Counted from the first letter of the stretch, positions 17,859-27,334 are shown. The stretch: DNA of 59,472 nt from DATKZH01 sp964475955 (GCA_964475955.1 CAYYZY010000025.1:1-59472), one strand, 5' to 3'. Translations and numbers: made by a program. Notes: a model not told the origin generated them from the sequence alone.

Positions 17859-18362
17859 GGTCTGTAACGGTTCGTAGCGGCCCGTGGGGCACGCGACCGG
17901 CGCTTTCCGGCGGGGGTTGCCGAGAGACCGGGCGCGGAAGCCCGAGCCGCGGCAGGAGGAGATTTCCCGCCGGCGGCAAAGAGCGCGGCGCCTGGCGCGT
18001 CGGCTCGGCGCCCGTACGGAGCGCAGCGTGTCGACAGCCCCCCACACTGCAAACATAGCACGCATTTCCCCAAACGGTTGCCCCGGCGAAGAGCCTCGAA
18101 ACGGGCCCGACCGCCGCCGGTGACGTACAGTATAGATGGGAAAGGTCCGCGCCGTGCGTGCCGACGGGCCCGCCGCGGCCCCCGAGCCGGCGACCTTCGC
18201 CCTCAGTCAATCCCGCCGCGCGATTCTGTGACGCGGGATTTGACTGTGGGGAGGAGCCTCGGCGCCGTTAGCGCAACCGCCGGGGCGCCGCTGAGGGCGT
18301 TCCCTACCCTTTGTGTCACCGAAACGCGTCCGCCACGTAGGCCGAAACCGGATCGCCGCCTG
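17859..18362. other. 504-bp divergent intergenic region between the two c-di-GMP-type genes
   Basis: This region drives the FHA-EAL gene leftwards and the REC-GGDEF-CBS gene rightwards. AT-richer bases around 18125-18136 (ACAGTATAGAT) could be a -10 element on either strand, but no matching -35 is clear. A strong inverted repeat at 18204-18246 is listed separately. Open frames across it have atypical, Arg-rich composition and were rejected. Confidence 0.5.
18204..18246. promoter_or_regulatory. Inverted repeat (hairpin or operator) upstream of the REC-GGDEF-CBS gene
   Basis: The left arm CAGTCAATCCCGC (18204-18216) and right arm GCGGGATTTGACTG (18233-18246) are complementary apart from one bulged base, with a 16-nt loop. 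It sits about 120 bp before the start at 18363. It may be an operator in DNA or a leader hairpin in RNA; no T-run follows, so a terminator is unlikely. Confidence 0.45.
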
Positions 18363-19778
18363 ATGAGCACTCGAGCACTCAAGATACTGGTCTGGTCCGA
18401 GAACCGGATGCTCTTGCGCGGGCTTTCGCGGTTCCTCGACGCCTTCGGCTACGAAGTGCAACAGGCCGCGCGCCGTGAGTTGGCGGCGCTGGCGCTCGAA
18501 TGCGGCCGGCCCGACGTGCTCCTGGTCGACGCCGAGCCGAACCTGCGCGAGGCGCTCGCGCTGTGCCGCTCGCTCCGCGATCGCCAGCCGCGCCGGCGCG
18601 CGCACGTCTTCCTGTTGGTCTCTCGGCCCGACCCCGAAGACCTGATCGACGCCCTCGAGGCCGGCGTCGACGACTTCCTCGCCCAGCCGATCGTCTACGG
18701 CGAGCTGATGGTTCGTTTGCGGGCGGGCGTGCGCGCGTTGGAGTTCGAACGGCGCGTCGAGCAGCAGGGACGCGTCGAAGCGCGCTCGGGGCTGCTCAGC
18801 CGGTCGGCCTTCCAGGCGGAGCTGGACCGGGCGCTTTCGGCCGCGTCGCCCGGCCAGCCCTGCGGGACCTGCGCGGCGGCGGAGATCGACCTGTTCGAAC
18901 AGCTCAACGCCGCCCACGGACGCGCCGCCGGCGACGCGGCGGTTCGGGCCGTGGCCGCGAAGCTGGGCGACCTGTGCGGCGAGTCCGACGCCGTCGCCTG
19001 TTTCGGGCGCGGCCGGTTCGCCGTGTGGCTGCCCGAGCAGTCCGGCGACGCGGCGGCCGAGTGGGCCGAGCGCGCCCTGGCGGAAATCGACGGCACGCGC
19101 GTCGAGTTGGCCCAAGCCACGCTCTCCTGCTCGGTCAGCTTCGGCCTGGCCCCCGCGTGCGACGACGTGACCGACGCCGACACGCTCCTCGCCCACGCCA
19201 TGGAAGCGCTCGACTGGGCGCGGACCTCGGGCGGCCAGTGCGTGGTCCGATTCGGCGAGTACGATGAGGAAGTCGAGGCATGGGAAGAACTCGCCGCCCC
19301 CGGCAAACTGTTCGAGCAGACCCTCGCCCGCGACGTGATGACCCCGTGGCCGCTCACCCTGCGCGTCGACCAGACGGCCGCCCAGGCCGCGGCGATCTTC
19401 CGGCACACGGGATTGCGGGCGTTGCCGGTGGTCGAGGCCGGCGGCCGGTTCGCGGGACTCGTTTCGGAGGGCAGCGTTCAGGCGGAGCCGTCGTCTTCCC
19501 GGCAGACCGCCCGGCGCCTCTCGACGGTGATGACCACCGACGTGGCCACGTGCGACGAGGATTCGCCCTTCTCCGAGGTGGTCGGGCTGGTGGAGCAGGC
19601 CTCCGGCTCCCGGGTCGTCATCCTCCGCAACGGCGCGCCGGCGGGCTTCCTCACGCTCAAGAGCCTCGCCGCGATGAGCAAACCGGTCGAGTTCACGAGC
19701 TTCGGGGCGGCCGTTCCCTGCTCCAGCACCACCGACTACCTCCGCGTCGAGGACCCCTCCTCGATCGACGCGGTGTAG
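18363..19778 (+). CDS. REC - degenerate GGDEF - CBS-pair signalling protein (471 aa)
   Basis: The receiver-like domain (about 5-125) keeps the phospho-acceptor Asp56 (LLVDAE), but the acidic pair is WSENR and the usual Lys-Pro is QP (FLAQP). The GGDEF domain (about 135-300) has GRGRF (215-219) in place of GGDEF within CFGRGRFAVWLP, so it cannot be an ordinary diguanylate cyclase. Two CBS motifs follow (about 322-370 with DVMTPWPL, and 387-440), which normally bind adenine nucleotides. The ATG at 18363 begins the conserved fold. It is divergent from the FHA-EAL gene. The last 341 bp are repeated almost exactly at 29982-30322. Confidence 0.8.
   Translation: MSTRALKILVWSENRMLLRGLSRFLDAFGYEVQQAARRELAALALECGRPDVLLVDAEPNLREALALCRSLRDRQPRRRAHVFLLVSRPDPEDLIDALEAGVDDFLAQPIVYGELMVRLRAGVRALEFERRVEQQGRVEARSGLLSRSAFQAELDRALSAASPGQPCGTCAAAEIDLFEQLNAAHGRAAGDAAVRAVAAKLGDLCGESDAVACFGRGRFAVWLPEQSGDAAAEWAERALAEIDGTRVELAQATLSCSVSFGLAPACDDVTDADTLLAHAMEALDWARTSGGQCVVRFGEYDEEVEAWEELAAPGKLFEQTLARDVMTPWPLTLRVDQTAAQAAAIFRHTGLRALPVVEAGGRFAGLVSEGSVQAEPSSSRQTARRLSTVMTTDVATCDEDSPFSEVVGLVEQASGSRVVILRNGAPAGFLTLKSLAAMSKPVEFTSFGAAVPCSSTTDYLRVEDPSSIDAV
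19438..19778 (+). repeat. Source copy of a 341-bp duplicated CBS segment
   Basis: This part of the REC-GGDEF-CBS gene, from CCGGCGGCCGGTTCG to the stop codon, recurs in direct orientation at 29982-30322. By eye there are six mismatches and no gaps, all within the last 140 bases. Confidence 0.9.
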
Positions 19779-19899
19779 GCGCCCGTATCTGCCGCATGGG
19801 CTCTTGAACCCACAATCCGGGAAACCGTAGAGCGGGTCGCGCCACGAGACCCACGAGCGCGGAGTGCGCGTGCGGGCACGCACGCTACGGGGCAAGCTC

Positions 19900-22353
19900 T
19901 CACGGCGTGGGCATTCGCGCTTCGCACTTCTCGAGCAAAGTGCGGACCCTCGCGGCAAGGTCGGGCTTTCCCAGTTGCCGGGCAAGGTCGAGCGCCTTCT
20001 GGGCGGCCGAGACGGCTTCGGGCAGACGGCCCGTTGCCGCGCAGGCCTCGGCCATGACGACGAGGGCGGCCGGGTTCTTGTCGCCCGTCAGCGCGCACGC
20101 CCTGGCGGCCAATTCCGCGGCCTCTTCGACGTGGCGCGGCCGGCGCTCCGGGTGTTGCATCAGGGCGATGGCTAGGCCGACCAGCGCCGCCTCGGAGTCG
20201 GGTTCTCTTCGCAGCGCTTCACGGTACATGGCGACTGCTTCCCGCGGCCGCCGTTGCCGGAGAAACGAGCTCGCCAGATCGACGCACGGGGAGGCGTGGT
20301 CGGGGTCGAGCCGGACGGCTTCGGCGAGGTGTTTTCTTCCCTCTTCCGTCGCCCCCATCGTCAGCGCCAACCTACCCATCGACTGGTGTGCCGAGGCGTC
20401 GTTCCGATCGATCCGGAGGGCGTGCCGGTAGCTCTCCATCGCCTTGGCGAAGTTGCCCCGCCTCTCCCACAGGCTGCCCCGCAGCACGTGGGCCTGCGGG
20501 TTTTCGGGATCGAGGGAGACTATTTCCGAGAGCTCAGCTTCTGCTTCGTCGAGGCTGCCTTGGGAAAGCAGTACGCTGGCCAGGGCCACGCGCGCTTTGA
20601 CGTTCTTGGGATTGATCTCCAGGGCCCTGCGGAAGTCGCGAATCGCCAGCTTGTAGTTGCCGTCGTGGACGTTCCATTTCGCCGCCTGGAAGAAGGAGAG
20701 GTCGTCGATGAATTCCGCGCGGATGGTCCGGATGGCGTCGGGCGGGGCATTGACGAACTCGGGGATGTTGGCCGCCCTGTCGCTCGCCGTGAAGTGGGCG
20801 AGAACCACGGGCGGCGTGGTTCGCCCGTCGTCGTCGACGTGCGTCAGGAACAGTTGGGTATAGGGCGAATAGGCCTTCGAGGAGAACACCAACCATTTGC
20901 CGTTCGGCGACCAACTATGCCAGGAATTCATCCGGCGGGTGTTGCACTCCAGACGCCTCGCCCGGCCCCCCTCGGCGGGAATGATGTACAGCGCGCTGTC
21001 CGGCTGGAGCAGCATGAAGCTCTTCGCCCGGCAGAGCACGATCCACTTGCCGTCGGGGGAGTACTTGGGGAAGTAGTTGCTCATTCCGTTGTTCGACGCC
21101 CCCTCCAGCGGTTCGGCCTCGCCCCCCTTCCCGCCGTTGAACGGGACGCGCCACAGGTCGAACCGAAAGGTCTTTCCGCCCTCCAGGAACTCCGAGACGT
21201 CGTCGGCGCCGGTCAGTCCCCGCCGCTTCTCGCGAAAGGCCTCGGAGTGATAGGCCTCGCTGCGGGCGAAGACGACGTACTTTCCGTCCGGACTCCAGGT
21301 GGGGTTGCTCTGGACGTAGCGGGGGTCGTCGGCCCCAGGCAGGGCGTGGAACGACTCCGCCCGGCGGTCGTAGTACGCCAGGATGCCCTGGATCGGAAAG
21401 AACAACTGGCTGAAGGCCAGGTCGTCGACCGCCGCGAACACCGAGCGGTCCTTGACGGTGCTCAAAGCGTAGCGTCCGTCGGGCGACACCTGCGAGAGGA
21501 GGCCGAGCGTTCCCCGGTTGTCGTCCCGCTTGTAGTCGCTCCAGGTGATGATCTTGGCGTTGTCGTAGACCATCTCGCGCGACACGGGGCAGAGGACGTA
21601 AGAACCCTTGTCGTTGCCGTAGTCCACGTCCATCCCGATCAAGGCCCCGTCGGCAGAAAACGAGTGGCAGTTGCCGCACAGGGGCATTTTTTCCATGACC
21701 ACCGGCGGCTGCTCCTTCGACGCGACCGAGCCGAACCGCCAGCGGATATGGGCCCCCGGGTCCTTCACCGCGTCGGCGAACGGCAGGTTCACTTCGCGGT
21801 AGAAAATCGGCGCACCCACCTCGTCGCTCGACGTGCGGATCGACACCTCATCCCGGGAAAGCACCTCATCCGGCCCACGCCGGCCGACGCCGCAGATCGC
21901 CACATGGGCCGGCGCCTCCGTGGAACGCTCTTTGATGCGGTCCCAGGCGTCCGTGGGGGGCGACCACTCCGGGGCCTGCGTCTCGAATTGCATGGGCGCC
22001 TCGCCGTCGTCGAACGCGATCTCGATCTTCCAGCGGTCGACCCCCGCCGTCCCATCGTCCCAGAAGAACCGGGCCGGGGCGATTTCCGGAGGAAACACGC
22101 TTTCGTCGAAGGGGCATCGAATGCGCAGGCCGGGGACCTCGGCGCTTGGCTCGCCGCGCGCCTCAGGTGGCTCTTGCCGGGTGCCGAACCACGCCGAGCG
22201 AGAAAAGGCCCACCATCCCAGGAAGACCACGATGGCGACGGCCGGAAGCGCGAAGAGCAGGTAGCGCCGCCGGAGCAGCCCGGAAGCGGGTGGTTCGTTG
22301 CGGCGGGGACGCTCGTTCGCCGGCTTTCGTCGCTTGCGCCGTTTCTGCTTCAC
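19900..22353 (-). CDS. Membrane-anchored CxxCH / PD40 propeller / TPR protein, copy 3 of 3 (817 aa)
   Basis: A very basic N-terminus (MKQKRRKRRK) precedes one membrane helix (about 31-50), so the bulk is probably outside the cytoplasm. A beta domain (about 75-215) leads to a single haem-c-type motif, CGNCH (226-230, in LCGNCHSFSADG). TolB/PD40 propeller repeats follow: NPTWSPDGKYVVFAR, KYSPDGKWIVLCR and HSWSPNGKWLVFSS. The C-terminal 250 residues are TPR repeats (FRRALEINPKNVKARVALAS and others). It has the same architecture as the two genes upstream. Its start overlaps the stop of copy 2 (ATGA), so translation is coupled. Covalent haem is inferred from the motif only; a metal or disulfide role is possible. 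Confidence 0.8.
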   Translation of the reverse strand: MKQKRRKRRKPANERPRRNEPPASGLLRRRYLLFALPAVAIVVFLGWWAFSRSAWFGTRQEPPEARGEPSAEVPGLRIRCPFDESVFPPEIAPARFFWDDGTAGVDRWKIEIAFDDGEAPMQFETQAPEWSPPTDAWDRIKERSTEAPAHVAICGVGRRGPDEVLSRDEVSIRTSSDEVGAPIFYREVNLPFADAVKDPGAHIRWRFGSVASKEQPPVVMEKMPLCGNCHSFSADGALIGMDVDYGNDKGSYVLCPVSREMVYDNAKIITWSDYKRDDNRGTLGLLSQVSPDGRYALSTVKDRSVFAAVDDLAFSQLFFPIQGILAYYDRRAESFHALPGADDPRYVQSNPTWSPDGKYVVFARSEAYHSEAFREKRRGLTGADDVSEFLEGGKTFRFDLWRVPFNGGKGGEAEPLEGASNNGMSNYFPKYSPDGKWIVLCRAKSFMLLQPDSALYIIPAEGGRARRLECNTRRMNSWHSWSPNGKWLVFSSKAYSPYTQLFLTHVDDDGRTTPPVVLAHFTASDRAANIPEFVNAPPDAIRTIRAEFIDDLSFFQAAKWNVHDGNYKLAIRDFRRALEINPKNVKARVALASVLLSQGSLDEAEAELSEIVSLDPENPQAHVLRGSLWERRGNFAKAMESYRHALRIDRNDASAHQSMGRLALTMGATEEGRKHLAEAVRLDPDHASPCVDLASSFLRQRRPREAVAMYREALRREPDSEAALVGLAIALMQHPERRPRHVEEAAELAARACALTGDKNPAALVVMAEACAATGRLPEAVSAAQKALDLARQLGKPDLAARVRTLLEKCEARMPTP

Positions 22354-24800
22354 TGGTCGATCGGTGTCTTGAACCGCTCCAGTTTCGTACGGATCGTGCC
22401 GGCCAGCTCCCGGTCACCGGAACTCTCGGCCATCCCGAGCGCGGCCGTAGCCGAGGAGACGGCGTCTTCTCGTTTGCCGGTGACGGCGAATACTTCGCTG
22501 AGCGTGATCAGCGCCCGAGGATCACGGTAGTGGGTCAGTTCACATGCCTTGGTGGCCAGGCGCATGGCCTGTCGCGGATTGTAGACGCTCGAACCCGGCT
22601 GGGCGATCCCGATCGACGCCAGGCGCGCCAGGGCGTGCACGGAGCCGGGATCGCGTCGAATCGCCTGCTCGTACGCGGCGGCCGCCTTCTCGGCTTCGCC
22701 CTGCGCGGCGTAGCAATCCCCCAATCGGCAACAAGGCCGCGGATCCTTGGGCTCCGCCCGGGCCGCTTCGGAGAGTTGTTCAACGGCCTCGTCGTGCCGG
22801 CCCTTTTCGAGCAGGAGGCCCGCCAGGTCGAGCCGGGCGGAGGTGAAGAACGGGTCGAGCTCGATGGCCTTGCGATAGGTCGCCTCGGCTTCGTCCGGCC
22901 TGCCTTGAAACGCGGCCACCTTGGCCAGGTTCCAGTAGGCTCGGGCGTTGTCGGGCTGGAGTTCGACGGCCTTGCGAATTCGCGATTCGGCCTCGGCGAG
23001 TTTCCCTTGCGACATGAGCATCACGCCCCAGAGCCGGTGCGTCCGGGCGCGCTCGGGATTGAGGGCTACCGCCTTCTCGATCTCGGCCAGCGCGGCGTCG
23101 AGCCGGCCGACCAAGGCGTGCTCGTCCGCCGCCCGAACGTGGTACAAATCCTCGATGAACTCGCTGCGGATGACCTTGATCGCGTCGGGGCGCGCGCGCA
23201 CGAACTCGGGGATGTTGGCGGCCATGTCCGGCACCGTGAAATGGGAGAGAACCACGGGAGGGCTCGCGCGCCCTTCGGCGTCGACGTGTGCGAGGAACAG
23301 TTGCGTGTAGGGCGTAAAAGCCTTTGACGAAAAGACCAGCCAGCGGCCGTTCGGCGACCAACTGTGCCAGGAGTTCATGCGCCGCGTGTTGCACTTGAGC
23401 CGGCGGGCCCGACCTCCTTCGGCCGGGATGATGAACAGCTCGCTGTCGGGCTGAAGCAGCATGAAGGATTCGGCCTGACAGAATACGATCCAGCGGCCGT
23501 CGGGAGAGTAGCGGGCGAAGTAGTTGCTGCGGCCGTTGTCCGACGCCCCGGCCAGCGGCTCCGCCTCGCCGCCCCGCCCCTCGTTGAACGGCACCCGGTA
23601 CAGCTCGTACCGGAACGACCCGCGGTCCGACAGGAACTTGGCGATCTCCTCCGAGCGCGTCAGCCCCAACTCGTTGGCGCGCGCGTCCTGGGCGTGGTAG
23701 GCCTCGCACCGGGCGAAGACGATGTACTTGCCGTCCGGGCTCCACGTCGGATTGCTCTGGACGTACTTCTCGTCGTCGGCGCCCGGCAGCGACTTGTACG
23801 TCTCGGTCTCCCGATCGTAGACGCAGAGGATCCCCCGGATCGGGAAGAAGAGTTGGCTGAACTCCAGGTTGTCGACGGCTTCGAAGACCGAGAGGTCCTT
23901 GACCGTGCTGACCACGTAGCGGCCGCCGGGCGACACCTGCGACAACAGCCCGAACGTCTTCTGCCCGTTTTCCCGCCGGTAGTCGCTCCAGGTGATGATC
24001 TTGTCGTCGCTGAGGGCGACTTCTTCGCTCACCGGGCAGATGGCGTACGAGCCCTTGTCGTTGGCGTAATCGACATCCATTCCGAACACCGAACCGTCGG
24101 CGGAAAAGGAATGGCAGTTGCCGCAAACCAGGAGCTTCTCCAGCACGATCGGCGGCTGCTCGGGGCTGGCGATCGAGCCGAATCGCCAGCGGATATGCGC
24201 GCCCGGGTCCTTCACCGCCTCGCCAAACGGCAGGTTGACCTCGCGATAGAAGATCGGCGCGCCCACTTCGTCGGTCGACGTACGAATCGACACCTGGCCA
24301 CGCGAAAGCACGTCCTCGGGGCGTTGCCGGCCGACGCCGCAGATCGTCACCCGGGCCGCTGCCTTCGTGGAGCGCTCCTTGATCCGTTCCCAGGCGTCGG
24401 CCGGGGGCGTCCACTCCGGGACCGCCGTTTCGAACTGCATCGGCGCCTCGTCGTCGGCGAACTCGATCGCCACCTGCCAGCGGTCGACTTGAGGCGCCCC
24501 GTCTTCCCAGAAGAACCGGGTCGGGGCGATTTCTGGAGGAAAGACGCTCCCCTCGAAGGGGAACAGGATCCGCAGCCCCGGGGCCGCTGCGACGGGCTCG
24601 CGGCGCGGACGGGGCTCCTTCTCACAAGAATCGAAACACGTCGACCGGAAAAAGCCCCACCAGCCGAGGGAAACCACAACGGCGACGGCCGGCAGCGCCA
24701 GCAGCAGAAAACGCCGCCGGAGCCTACCGGCAGCGGCTGCCGTCTCGCGGCGTGGACGGTTCCGCGTCGGCTTGCGTCGCTTGGGACGTTTCTGCTTCAT
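22350..24800 (-). CDS. Membrane-anchored CxxCH / PD40 propeller / TPR protein, copy 2 of 3 (816 aa)
   Basis: The layout matches copy 3: a basic N-terminus (MKQKRPKRRK), a membrane helix (LLLALPAVAVVVSLGWWGF), a beta domain, CGNCHSFSADG near residue 225, PD40 motifs (NPTWSPDGKYIVFAR, RYSPDGRWIVFCQ, HSWSPNGRWLVFSS) and a C-terminal TPR array with units such as IEKAVALNPERARTH and YRKAIELDPFFTSAR. Two extra cysteines lie just after the membrane helix (CFDSC), which copy 3 lacks. The N-terminal half is more similar to copy 3 than the TPR part, so the TPR region has diverged faster and may set partner choice. It overlaps copy 3 by four bases and starts 62 bp after the stop of copy 1. Confidence 0.8.
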   Translation of the reverse strand: MKQKRPKRRKPTRNRPRRETAAAAGRLRRRFLLLALPAVAVVVSLGWWGFFRSTCFDSCEKEPRPRREPVAAAPGLRILFPFEGSVFPPEIAPTRFFWEDGAPQVDRWQVAIEFADDEAPMQFETAVPEWTPPADAWERIKERSTKAAARVTICGVGRQRPEDVLSRGQVSIRTSTDEVGAPIFYREVNLPFGEAVKDPGAHIRWRFGSIASPEQPPIVLEKLLVCGNCHSFSADGSVFGMDVDYANDKGSYAICPVSEEVALSDDKIITWSDYRRENGQKTFGLLSQVSPGGRYVVSTVKDLSVFEAVDNLEFSQLFFPIRGILCVYDRETETYKSLPGADDEKYVQSNPTWSPDGKYIVFARCEAYHAQDARANELGLTRSEEIAKFLSDRGSFRYELYRVPFNEGRGGEAEPLAGASDNGRSNYFARYSPDGRWIVFCQAESFMLLQPDSELFIIPAEGGRARRLKCNTRRMNSWHSWSPNGRWLVFSSKAFTPYTQLFLAHVDAEGRASPPVVLSHFTVPDMAANIPEFVRARPDAIKVIRSEFIEDLYHVRAADEHALVGRLDAALAEIEKAVALNPERARTHRLWGVMLMSQGKLAEAESRIRKAVELQPDNARAYWNLAKVAAFQGRPDEAEATYRKAIELDPFFTSARLDLAGLLLEKGRHDEAVEQLSEAARAEPKDPRPCCRLGDCYAAQGEAEKAAAAYEQAIRRDPGSVHALARLASIGIAQPGSSVYNPRQAMRLATKACELTHYRDPRALITLSEVFAVTGKREDAVSSATAALGMAESSGDRELAGTIRTKLERFKTPIDQ

Positions 24801-24862
24801 GGGCTAATTCGGTGTCTTGGACCGCTCCCGCTTCGTGCGCAGCGTGTGCGCACCCGAAGACG

Positions 24863-27334
24863 CTACGGCGATGCTTCGTGCGGGAGATCTCCGTTGCGAC
24901 GTTGGCCGCGGTTTTCGTACGCCCGGCACCGCTGCCGCGCCGCCTCGGCCAGTTCGCCGCTTCCCAACCGCCGGGCGATCTCCAGTGCTTGACGGGCCGC
25001 CGAAGCGGCGTCGCCGAACTTGCCAGCGGCGGCGCAAGCGTCGGCCAGGGTAATCAGGGCGTCGGGCCGCTGGTAGCGGGTCAGTTCACAAGCCCTGGTC
25101 GCGCGTTGGACGGCCTGCGCCCGGTCCTGCGGATCGGAACTCGGCGAGGCCGCCGCCAGTTGGGCCAGCCGCATCAAGGCCGGGAAGCAATCGGCCTGCT
25201 TCTCCAGTGCTTGGGAGAACAGGGCGATCGCCCGGTCCGTTTCCCCGCTTTTCAACAAGGAGTCGCCCAGAACGCAATAGGGCTGGGGATTGTCGGGCCG
25301 GATCCGGATGACTTCTCTCAGGACCCCCCGGCCCTGCCGCGTTTCGCCCCGCTCCAAGAGCAGCGCGGCCAAGTCGAGATAGGGCGGCGCGAACGCCGAT
25401 TCGGCGGCGATGGCGCGGCGATACATCTGCTCGGCTTCTGCGGCTTTCCCTTGCAGACGAAGCACCTGCCCCAGGTGCCAGTTGACGTAGTAATCGTCCG
25501 GAGCGACCTTGCGGCCCTTGCGGAGGACGGCTTCCGCCTGCCCAAACTTCCCCTGCTTTGAAAGTACGAGTGCCCAGGCCCGGTACCCGTAGGGGTTGTC
25601 GGGATTCGCCTCGACGGCCTTTTGGAACTCCGTCAGGGCGCGGTCGAAGTCTCCTTGAGCCGCGTACTTGTCGCCCGCGTTCAGGTGGACCGCGTCGGCG
25701 AAGAACTCCGCGTCGTAGGAGATCCGTCGGATCGCTTGCGGGCGCGTGTTGACGAACTCCGGGATATTGGCGGCCATGTTCGGCGCGGTGAAACGGTCGA
25801 GGACGATCGGCGGCGTCGTATGGCCTTGCTCGTCGATGTGCGTCAGCATCAACTGCGTGTAGAGCGTGTGGGCTTTGGAGGAGAAGACGAGCCACTTCCC
25901 ATTCGGTGACCAACTGTGCCAGGAGTTCATCCGCTTCGTATTGCACTCCAGCCGGCGCGCCTCGCCCCCCTCGGCCGGAATGATGTACAGCTCGCTGTCG
26001 GGCTGGAGGAGCATGAAGCTGTCCGCCCGGCAGAAGACGATCCACCGGCCGTCCGGGGAATACTTCGCGAAGTAGTTGCTCTTGCCGTTGTGCGAAGCGC
26101 CCTCCAGCGGCACCGGTTCCCCGCCGCGGCCCTCGTTGAAGGGAATTCGATACAGATCGAAGCGAAACGTCTCCTCGCGCGACACGAACTGCGGGACTTC
26201 CGCCGGCACCGAAAGCCCCAACTCGTGAACGCGGGCCTCGGGGACATGGTAGGCCTCGCTTCGCGCGAACACGAGGTGCCGCCCGTCGGGGCTCCACGCG
26301 GGGTTGCTCTGCACGTACTTCGGGTCGTCGGCGCCGGGCAGAGCGTGGAAGGTCTCGGTCTGGCGATCGTAGTAGCAGAGGATCCCCTGAACGGGAAAGA
26401 AGAGCTGGCTGAAGGCGAGATCGTCGTCGATCGCGAGGAAGACGGAAAGGTCCTTGACCGTGCTCGCCACGTAGCGCCCGTCGGGCGAGACCTGCGACAA
26501 GAGGCCGAACGTCTTCTTCTTGTCTTCCTTGCGAAAATCGCTCCAGGTGATGATGTTGTCGGGCGAGAGGAACATCCTTTCGCTTACGGGGCAGATGGTG
26601 TAGGACCCCTTGTCGCTGGCGAAGTCGACGTCCATGCACAGCGTCGCGCCGTCGGCCGAGAACGAATGGCAGTTGCCGCAGACGGGCATCTTCTCCAGCA
26701 CGATCGGGGGCTGCTCTTTCGAGGAGACCGGCCCAAAACGCCAGCGGATCCGCTCCGCCGGGTTCCTTACGGCCGCGCTGAACGGCAGGTTTACCTCGCG
26801 GTAGAAGATCGGCGCGCCGACCTCGTCGGTCGAGGTGGCGATACGGACCCGGCCGCGGGTGAGCACCCGATCCTCCGCCGACCGGTCGAATCCCTCGATC
26901 GTCACGGCGGCCGGCTCGGCGACGCTGGCGCGCCGGACGGCCTCCCACTGGGTTTCGGTGGGCGTCCACTCGGGGTCGTCGACCACGCACTGCTGCTTGT
27001 CGGCGGTTGGACTGGGGGAAGCCGCCGAGTCGGCCAGGGCGACTTCCACCGACCAGCGGTTGGCGGCCGGGTGTGTGTCTTCCCAACGGACGGTGGGCGC
27101 GGGGACCTCCGGGGGGAACAGGGTACCGTCGCGTGGATAGGTGATGGTCAACGCACCGCCGCCCGACACGTCGTCTCTTTTCGGCGCGGGGGCAACCCAC
27201 GAGCGCACATCGCGGGCTCGGCGCGAGAACCTCCAACGAACGGCCCACCACCCCAAGGCGACCACGGCAGCCGACAAGAGCAGCCCGACCAGGCACTTGC
27301 GAAATGCGCCGAAGACTCGCTTCTCACCCTCCAT
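24863..27334 (-). CDS. Membrane-anchored CxxCH / PD40 propeller / TPR protein, copy 1 of 3 (823 aa)
   Basis: This is the first gene of the tandem set. The membrane helix is CLVGLLLSAAVVALGWWAV, followed by the beta domain, VCGNCHSFSADG, propeller repeats (NPAWSPDGRHLVFAR, KYSPDGRWIVFCR, HSWSPNGKWLVFSS) and TPR units (FQKAVEANPDNPYGYRAWA and others). It is the most divergent copy at the N-terminus. The frame runs open to 27457, but the ATG at 27334 places a short basic segment before the helix as in the other copies; its ribosome-binding site is weak. The phrase VGAPIFYREVNLPF before the CxxCH is nearly invariant in all three copies and is a good family marker. Transport or electron-transfer roles are only inferred. 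Confidence 0.78.
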   Translation of the reverse strand: MEGEKRVFGAFRKCLVGLLLSAAVVALGWWAVRWRFSRRARDVRSWVAPAPKRDDVSGGGALTITYPRDGTLFPPEVPAPTVRWEDTHPAANRWSVEVALADSAASPSPTADKQQCVVDDPEWTPTETQWEAVRRASVAEPAAVTIEGFDRSAEDRVLTRGRVRIATSTDEVGAPIFYREVNLPFSAAVRNPAERIRWRFGPVSSKEQPPIVLEKMPVCGNCHSFSADGATLCMDVDFASDKGSYTICPVSERMFLSPDNIITWSDFRKEDKKKTFGLLSQVSPDGRYVASTVKDLSVFLAIDDDLAFSQLFFPVQGILCYYDRQTETFHALPGADDPKYVQSNPAWSPDGRHLVFARSEAYHVPEARVHELGLSVPAEVPQFVSREETFRFDLYRIPFNEGRGGEPVPLEGASHNGKSNYFAKYSPDGRWIVFCRADSFMLLQPDSELYIIPAEGGEARRLECNTKRMNSWHSWSPNGKWLVFSSKAHTLYTQLMLTHIDEQGHTTPPIVLDRFTAPNMAANIPEFVNTRPQAIRRISYDAEFFADAVHLNAGDKYAAQGDFDRALTEFQKAVEANPDNPYGYRAWALVLSKQGKFGQAEAVLRKGRKVAPDDYYVNWHLGQVLRLQGKAAEAEQMYRRAIAAESAFAPPYLDLAALLLERGETRQGRGVLREVIRIRPDNPQPYCVLGDSLLKSGETDRAIALFSQALEKQADCFPALMRLAQLAAASPSSDPQDRAQAVQRATRACELTRYQRPDALITLADACAAAGKFGDAASAARQALEIARRLGSGELAEAARQRCRAYENRGQRRNGDLPHEASP

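Noticed and set aside
20254..22530. 758-codon plus-strand frame
   Set aside because: Antisense to the CxxCH-propeller gene; the coding strand shows clear domains.
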